Shown in pieces: positions 58,623 to 64,000 of a stretch of 64,000 nucleotides of DNA. A program made the position numbers and the translations under genes. Under the pieces are notes generated by a model that was not told where the DNA came from, ran no database searches, and saw only the letters and a list, made by a program, of their open reading frames with translations. How positions within the stretch are numbered: position 1 is the first letter of the stretch; each line of letters opens with the position of its first letter. Source of the DNA: Toxotes chatareus (taxonomy: Eukaryota > Chordata > Actinopteri > Toxotidae); NCBI GenBank assembly GCA_016801885.1, contig JAFBJY010000440.1:1-64000 (forward strand). Direction: 5' to 3'.

Positions 58623-59170
58623 CTACACTCTACACAGAGACACTGAGGAACCAAACCACCAGAGCTCAAACCCAAACCCAGGATACAGAGGTTCAGTGAA
58701 TGTGGTGTTGAAGGTGTAGAGGTGGATCAGTGAGTCAGAGGAGACTCTGTAGAAGGACAGAGAGCCAGCAGGACAGTCCACATACACTGCTACTCTGTGA
58801 GAGACAGAGGAAGATGATAAAGAGGAAGAGGAGACAGACGTCTTTCTGTTATTGTGCCAAATAGAGTAACCAAGATCAGAGCAGCTCAGACTCCAGGACT
58901 GATTCTCTCCAAACAAACAGTTTTCTCTGCCTCCTTTCCTTCTGATTCCTCTGTAACTCACTGATATATCAACCATTCCTCTCCACTCGATCTCCCAGTA
59001 ACAGCGACCAGTCAGCCCATTACTACACAGCAGCTGAGAACACTGGTCAAATCTGTCTGGATGATCATGATATGACTGATCCTCCTTCACACGTGTCACC
59101 TTCCTGTTGTTGTCAGACAGTTTGATCTTTCTGTTTACTGTGTTTGTGTCGATGGTGAGTTCACAGAAAT
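58623..59170 (-). CDS. B30.2 (PRY-SPRY) terminal exon, NLR-C gene 2
   Basis: The exon follows acceptor TCTCCATCAG. PRY begins FCELTIDTNTVNRKIKLSDN, and NNRKVTRVKEDQSYHDHPDR follows. The SPRY core has GRCYWEIEWRG, VSYRGIRRKG, SWSLSCSDLG, VAVYVDCPAGSLSFYRVSSD, LYTFNTTFTEPLYPGFGFEL and the end GSSVSLCRV before the stop at 58623. All conserved B30.2 blocks are present in one frame, and the length (about 182 codons) is normal. It joins the 59299 exon in phase through a TAT codon (RK-Y-FCELTI). This domain would form the ligand-binding C-terminus. Confidence 0.9.
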
Positions 59171-59298
59171 CTGATGGAGACAAGAAGACACAACACAGCT
59201 GCAGTTATTGATCTATCACCTGATCATTGATTGACACTTTGAAGATGGTTGAATGTGAGCTGCTTTGTTTTCAGGAATCAAATGAAAACCACACTTAC

Positions 59299-59345
59299 AC
59301 TTCCTCAGACCTGGTCTCAACCATTGGACTCCACCAGGCTCCACC
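59299..59345 (-). CDS. 47-base linker exon, NLR-C gene 2
   Basis: A small exon between the LRRs and B30.2 reads VEPGGVQWLRPGLRK. The acceptor is CCTTTCAG and the donor GTAAGTG. Length (1+45+1) and phase fit both neighbours. This microexon is a regular feature of fish NLR-C genes that end in B30.2. Confidence 0.8.
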
Positions 59346-59741
59346 CTGAAAGGAGGAGGGGGGTCAGACCAGCATGTTCTCTTTCAGCATGCAAACATGG
59401 ACATTACATGGCTCTCATACACAGATGCTTTGATTATTCTGTTCATTCAGCAAAGAGACAAAGGACCTGGAGTCCTTATCTTGGAATTATACGGAGCAGG
59501 GAGGTGACTTGGAGGAAAGATTTCATCATTTGTCTTCTCCATTTAATATCACTTTTGGTGTCAGACACAACAAAAGGTCTCAAAATGACAAGATCAGGAT
59601 CTCAGAGAGGTTCAGCTGATTATTGATCATGGATATTTTAGAAGACAGAGACATGATCAGAGACCTGATTTCATTTCCTCCTTGGTCTGAGACACTGGCA
59701 GATGAATGTCTCTGAGCAGTGTAGATGGTCTTATTATTGTT

Positions 59742-59940
59742 GGGATGTTATTATTAGTGTGTCAGCACTGAACAGGTATCTAAAGTCTTCGGGGTTGTTG
59801 TGGTGAAAGCACTCTGAGTGCTCAAAGTTGTTCTGTTGGTTCAGGAGCAGTTCAACCAGCTGCAGCTCAAATGTTTCCACGCTGGCTTTGTGCTGATGCA
59901 GCATGAAATCCAGTCTGAGAAAGTCCTGCTCAGGTCACAG
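59742..59940 (-). other. Coding-like open stretch, 65 codons, unidentified
   Basis: An open frame on minus reads PEQDFLRLDFMLHQHKASVE, TFELQLVELLLNQQNNFEHS, ECFHHNNPEDFRYLFSADTL and IITSQQ before a stop. It lies in the intron between the last LRR exon and the linker exon. The regular hydrophobic spacing suggests helices. It is not part of the NLR coding chain and I do not recognise it. Confidence 0.25.
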
Positions 59941-60170
59941 AAAACAGCTGGCCACACCTGATTTAATGATTGTCACATATTTTCTCTTAAATATGACACA
60001 GTGAGTCATGATGAGATACTGAAGTCAGAATTAGAGAAACCCCTCTTTGTGTTGTTGTTGAATTCAGAGCACTTCTGTAGAGATCTGTCATCAGCTGTGA
60101 CACACTAAATGTTTCCAGCTCTTCCTCCTCTATCACACACTGTCTGTGGCTGCAGCAGGCCTCTCCATAC

Positions 60171-60344
60171 CTGAGGGTGTCCTGTGTCCAGTGTGGATGC
60201 TTCAGTCCAGCAGACAGCAGCTTCACTCCTGAGTCTCCTGGATGATTGTAGCTCAGGTCCAGCTCTCTCAGATGGGAGGGTTTGGAGCTCAGAGCTGAGG
60301 CCAGAGAAGCACAGCCTTCCTCTGTGATCAGACATCCTGACAGC
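60171..60344 (-). CDS. Last LRR exon, NLR-C gene 2
   Basis: A 174-base exon, open, with acceptor TGTGTCTGCAG and donor AG-GTATGG. It reads LSGCLITEEGCASLASALSS, KPSHLRELDLSYNHPGDSGV, KLLSAGLKHPHW and TQDTLR. The LSGCLITEEGC motif marks the C-terminal capping repeat exon of fish NLR-C genes. It is found once per gene and directly before the linker exon. Confidence 0.9.
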
Positions 60345-60678
60345 CTGCAGACACACACAACATCACACAGGAACCCTCTGTCAACAGCTGCTGGTCTGTT
60401 TTGTTGTTCTTTTTTTTCATATTTTTGTTTTTGGTTCTGGTCCATTTTGGTCCAGGTTCAATGTATTTAAGGCAAATTCTTTAAACATCATCTGTAGGAT
60501 TAAATAAAATCAACAACTGAAGCAAAAACGAGAAAATGATGAAGTCTGAGTCTAGAAAGTTCGGCTGAACTTTAGTAAAATTTACTTCTACAACAATCCT
60601 ACACAAGTTGGCTGTTTATCCACTGATGTAAATCAGATATGGGAAAATCATCAGCTAAACAGGTTGATGGATCCTGAC

Positions 60679-60852
60679 CTGAGAGTCTCCAGGGTACAGT
60701 GTGGACTCTCCAGTCCAGCAGACAAAAGGCTCACTCCTGAATCCTGCAGGTCATTGTTACTCAGGTCCAGGTGTCTCAGACTAGAGGACTGGGTGCTGAG
60801 AACTGAGGACAGAGCTTCACAGCTTCTCTCTGAGAGGTTACAGCTGCTCAGT
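60679..60852 (-). CDS. LRR exon, NLR-C gene 2
   Basis: A 174-base symmetric exon, open. It reads LSSCNLSERSCEALSSVLST, RHLDLSNNDLQDSGVSLLSA and ends PHCTLETLR. It is in phase with both neighbours. Confidence 0.9.
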
Positions 60853-61022
60853 CTGAAGAGGAAACAATGAAGACAAAGTCAAATAACATTTGTGTTGAAA
60901 GGACAATCAAAGGAACAAAACCCTCAGTTTCTACATTGATGATCATCTTTCATTGGCTCTGATTCAAATCCTTTCTGTTTTATTCTCAACAAGTTGGAGA
61001 CATGACAGTTAAATATGACACA

Positions 61023-61053
<31 letters not shown>

Positions 61054-61090
61054 ACTTTATTCATCCCACAACGGGGAAATTGAGTTCACC
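61023..61090 (-). mobile_element. Short LINE 3' tail insertion with (GATAA)n
   Basis: (AGATA)n is followed by GACTTTATTCATCCCACAAC and GGGGAAATT, the antisense 3' end of a fish LINE. The equivalent intron of gene 1 (about 27889-27905) lacks it, so it inserted after the two genes split. Confidence 0.7.
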
Positions 61091-61106
61091 AATAAACAGA
61101 CATGTA

Positions 61107-61457
61107 CAGTCAAGGTCATAAGTATTTGGACAGTTAGACATGTTTTGTTCTTCAGGCTCTCAGCACATTCCCTTTAAAATATAATAATGGATACTATAGT
61201 CAATGACTGCAAAGGATTCTACATTAAATATTAAATCTGATCACTGTTTCACTTCATGTGTATTTGTCCAGTTACTTCTGAACCACTAAAAGGGCTGAAT
61301 CTCCCACACAGTTCTTTCTATACTGATGTCAGCCTGCTCAAATTAAAGCTGAGACTTGGTTCTTTAATGTAGGATCCATTATTTTAATTCAGATTCAATG
61401 TGATGAAGCTCAGAGTCTGAAGAACAATAACTGCCCAAATACTTCAGGTCTTGACTG
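61107..61457. mobile_element. Tc1/mariner-type MITE, complete copy, 351 bases
   Basis: Left end CAGTCAAGGTCATAAGTATT and right end AATACTTCAGGTCTTGACTG are complementary. TA lies on both sides (61105-61106 and 61458-61459). It has no coding sequence. Related remnants lie at 27916 and 62812. Confidence 0.75.
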
Positions 61458-61532
61458 TAACTGTGTTAATGTTGGTACCTGATTTGATTTAGTTTGAATC
61501 CTCTTATAAAACTGTTTATTAGTTGTAAGTAC

Positions 61533-61735
61533 AGGGCAGCTGTGTCTCAGCAGGTAGAGAGGTTTGTCCATTAATCACAGCTCTCCTCCTCAACATCAAG
61601 TGTCCATAGGCTCAAAACCTCAACTTCAAACCAGCCCTGATGGACAGACCAGGACCTTGTCTGGTAGCTGGCTGCCATCAGTGTGTGTGAATGTGTGAAG
61701 GAGAGGCAGCATGTAAAGAGTTGTGGGTCTCATTT
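61533..61735 (+). repeat. tRNA-derived SINE
   Basis: It starts GGGCAGCTGTGTCTCAGCAG, with a GTAGAGAGGTTTGTCCATTA A-box-like region, and continues through CATCAGTGTGTGTGAATGTG. This is the pattern of a very common fish SINE. It is diverged and intronic. Confidence 0.65.
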
Positions 61736-61940
61736 AAACAACTTTATAACAAAGCATAGATGAGCTTGTGTATCTCAGCCAGAATTAATATATGTGAAGC
61801 TGGATAAAAACAAAATAGGCTGAAAAACCCAAAGGTTTTATAAACTGTGAAAATCATTAGATATGGGCCTCTCTAAAGTCAGCATTACTGGACTCAAAGA
61901 AATCTGCAGTCATTTCAAACAAACTGGAACTTGATCTGAC

Positions 61941-62114
61941 CTGAGAGTCTCCAGGGTACAGTGTGGACTCTTCAGTCCAGCAGACAGGAGCTTCACCCAT
62001 GAATCCTGCAGGTCATTGTTACTCAGGTCCAGGTGTCTCAGACTAGAGGACTGGGAGCTGAGAACTGAGGACAGAGCTTCACAGCTTCTCTCTGAGAGGT
62101 TACAGCTGCTCAGT
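61941..62114 (-). CDS. First LRR exon after NACHT, NLR-C gene 2
   Basis: A 174-base symmetric exon, open. It reads LSSCNLSERSCEALSSVLSS, RHLDLSNNDLQDSWVKLLSA and ends PHCTLETLR. The acceptor is TTTCCTCTTCAG and the donor AG-GTCAGAT. It joins KAL of the NACHT/helical exon in phase. Its counterpart in gene 1 is 27427-27600. Confidence 0.9.
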
Positions 62115-62214
62115 CTGAAGAGGAAACAATGAAGAAAACATCAAATAACATTTGTGTTGAAAGGACAATCAAAGGAAAAAACTCTCAGTTTGCTCTGCAG
62201 CTCACACCATCTAC

Positions 62215-62430
62215 TAGTTATGCTGCTATAGACTTAGACTGCCAGGAGACTTCCCATCATGCACCGAGCTCTCTCTCTCTCTCTATCTGTACTCATTCAT
62301 ATCCCATTAATACATGTTACTAACTCAACTTATTCCCTTTCCTGTAGTTTTGTTCTTTCTCTCCTCTCTTCTCTTCTGCTGTTGCTCTCTGCAGGTTCAT
62401 TTGCCCTCTGAGCTGTAAAATGTGGATCTG
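62215..62430 (+). mobile_element. Old L2-type LINE 3' fragment
   Basis: CTAGTTATGCTGCTATAGAC and following bases are a diverged match to the 3' region of LINE copies A and B (3625-3850 and 52290-52510). It is truncated at both ends and interrupted by the next element. Confidence 0.55.
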
Positions 62431-62568
62431 CAACAGTCTTAGCAATTTCAAGAGTTCTGCATCCCTCTGAAAGACTTTTTACAATTTTTGACTTTTCAGA
62501 GTCAGTTAAAGCTCTTTTTTGGTCCATTTTGCCTGAGGAAAAGAAGCTGCCTAATAATTGTGCAGTGT
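62431..62568 (-). mobile_element. Tc1-like transposon 5' fragment of a different family
   Basis: The end TACACTGCACAATTATTAGG (62568 downward) is a Tc1-type terminal repeat. It is followed by MDQKRALTDSEKSKIVKSLS and EGCRTLEIAKTV, the N-terminal helix-turn-helix of a Tc1-like transposase. The rest is missing. It is unrelated to the CAGCTCTGG copies. Confidence 0.65.
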
Positions 62569-62811
62569 AGTTCTTCTATTGTTGCTTGTATTGCTATTAG
62601 TGCTATTACTAAGCATCCTATTGTCGTCTCATAACTTTTAATCTTGCTGTCTTCATGAAACCTGCATTGTCCAATGTTCTTTCCTCCCCTCCCATCCTTT
62701 CTCTCTCTCTCTCGACCCAACCTTTTCCTTTAATCCCAATGACATGTTCCAATCTTTGTAATAGAATATTGTGATCAATAGTGTCAAATGTAGCACTGAG
62801 ATCGAGTAGAT
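62569..62811. mobile_element. LINE remnants, including a short RT piece on minus
   Basis: Near 62762-62805 the minus strand reads DLSATFDTIDHNI, the RT motif of L2-like LINEs. The pyrimidine-rich stretch before it looks like LINE 3' sequence. Both are small fragments in a nest of old insertions. Confidence 0.5.
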
Positions 62812-62999
62812 CTTACACTAAATATTAAATCTGATGAGTTTGTTTCACTTTACTTCTGAGCCACTAAAAGGGCTGAATCTCCCACACAGTTCTTTCTATA
62901 CTGATGTCAACCTGCTCAAATTAAAGCTGAGACTTGGCTCTTTAATGTAGGATCCATTATTTTAATTCAGATTCAATGTGCTGAAGCTCAGAGCTCAGA
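62812..62999. mobile_element. Partial copy of the 351-base MITE
   Basis: It matches the interior of 61107-61457 (for example CACTAAAAGGGCTGAATCTC) but lacks both termini. It sits just downstream of the NACHT exon donor, as the gene 1 remnant does. Confidence 0.55.
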
Positions 63000-63106
63000 G
63001 ATGATGATAAGGAATTAAAGAAGAGAGGAATTTATTTTCCCTCCTGCTGAATAAAATAGCAGAGAGTTATATAATGATGAATAAATCCAACTATCTATAC
63101 ACTTAC

Positions 63107-64000
63107 AGAGCTTTGTTAGAGGCTTTGACAACTGGCAGCAGCTTCAGAAGAGCCTCCTCTGAAGCAGAGTATTTCTTCAGGTCAAACACGTCCAGATGTT
63201 TTTCTGATGACAGTAAGATGAAGACCAGAGCTGACCATTGAGCAGGAGACAGTCTATCTGTGGAGAGACGTCCTGAACTCAGGAACTGTTGGATCTGCTC
63301 TACTAGAGAACAATCATTCAGTTCATTCAGACAGTGGAACAGGTTGATGCTTTGCTCTGCAGAGGGAGTCTCTTCAATCTTCTTCTTGATGTACTGGACT
63401 GTTTTCTGATTGGTCTGTGAGCCACTTCCTGTCTGTGTCAGCAGACCTCGTAGGAGAGTCTGATTGGTCTGCAGTGAAAGACCCAGGAGGAAGCGGAGGA
63501 ACAAGTCCAGGTGTCCATTTGAACTCTGTAAGGCCTTGTCCACAGCCCTCTGGTAGAGCTGCGTTGGATCAGCTTTGTTTCTGAACAGTTTAGACCAGTT
63601 GGAGGTTGATTGTTCTTCTGACAGCAGATTGACTCCAGAGTTGATGAAGGTCAGATGGACATGAAGAGCAGCCAGAAACTCCTGAAGACTCAGATGGACG
63701 AAGCAGAACACCTTGTCCTGGTATAGTCCTCTCTCCTCTTTAAAGACCTGTGTGAACACTCCTGAGTACACTGAGGCTGCTCGGATATCGATGCCACACT
63801 CTGTCAGGTCTGATTCATAGAAGATCAGGTTTCCTTTCCGCAGCTGCTCAGAAGCCAGTTTTCCCAGAGACTCAATCATCTTCTTGGTCTCTGGACTCCA
63901 GTGTGGATCTGTCTCAGCCCCTCCATCATACTTAACATTCTTCAGTTTGGACTGAACCACCAGGAAGTGGATGTACATCTCAGTCAGGGTCTTGGGCAGC
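63107..64000 (-). CDS. NACHT-associated helical exon of NLR-C gene 2, cut by window edge
   Basis: It is the 3' part of the large FISNA-NACHT exon. The window ends before the Walker motifs are reached. From 64000 it reads LPKTLTEMYIHFLVVQSKLK, NVKYDGGAETDPHWSPET, the winged-helix/HD2 region (MIESLGKLASEQLRKGNLIF, VFCFVHLSLQEFLAALHVHL) and the helical C-terminus to VVKASNKAL, then donor GTAAGTG. It is one open frame for about 298 codons. The base missing in gene 1 near 28786 is present here, so VFKEERGLYQDKVFCFVHL is continuous. In NLRs this part relays ATP state from NACHT to the LRRs. Confidence 0.9.

Noticed and set aside
1..64000. tRNA or rRNA genes, CRISPR arrays, bacterial operons
   Set aside because: None seen. 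The only tRNA-like sequence is the SINE head at 61.53 kb.

Overview
The window is vertebrate nuclear DNA, almost certainly from a teleost fish. Coding sequence is split by GT-AG introns. The recognisable host genes belong to the fish-specific NLR-C group (FISNA-NACHT-LRR-B30.2, annotated in databases as NLRC3-like or NLRP12-like). The repeats are typical of fish: L2/CR1-like LINEs ending in TTGAA repeats, Tc1 transposons, a hAT MITE, a tRNA-derived SINE and a Ty3/gypsy element. No bacterial gene, CRISPR array or operon is present. The species cannot be named from this sequence.

Layout. 1-261 is the 3' end of an LTR. About 480-4369 is a 5'-truncated L2-type LINE on the plus strand. 4370-13080 is mostly non-coding: a LINE remnant on minus (6818-7720), a well-formed promoter at 8644-8705 upstream of an SGNH-hydrolase-like exon (9396-9558), and unidentified exon-like pieces at 10.8-11.45 kb. 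13082-31700, all minus strand, is NLR gene 1. It has short N-terminal exons (31.7-30.1 kb), a FISNA-NACHT-helical exon (29957-28157), one LRR exon at 27.4 kb, seven more LRR exons between 24.1 and 14.2 kb, and a truncated B30.2 exon at 13.1 kb. The NACHT exon carries several disabling lesions. The LRR array grew by tandem duplication of a 4.2-kb dimer that contains an intronic Tc1 transposon. 31.7-45.7 kb holds a fragment of an NMI/IFI35-like gene, a partial gypsy element on minus (35.3-39.77 kb), LINE tails, a solo LTR and unassigned DNA.

47.4-57.6 kb is a second, headless copy of the same LRR/B30.2 block, without any NACHT exon. Its B30.2 exon is split by a full-length 5.2-kb L2 LINE (47864-53049) that carries an ORF1 with an SGNH esterase domain and an ORF2 with endonuclease and reverse transcriptase. 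58.6-64 kb is NLR gene 2, minus strand: B30.2 exon, linker exon, three LRR exons and the 3' part of a NACHT/helical exon that runs off the window. All of its visible exons are open and phase-compatible, so it is the best candidate for a working receptor here.

NLR-C proteins are cytosolic sensors: NACHT is an ATP-driven oligomerisation switch, the LRRs are thought to regulate or recognise, and B30.2 is a ligand-binding domain shared with TRIM proteins. The window mainly shows how such a cluster evolves: exon-level duplication, orphan LRR blocks, gene decay and repeated transposon insertion. Many lesions are single-base losses, several in homopolymers, so sequencing error must be excluded before calling every break a real mutation.
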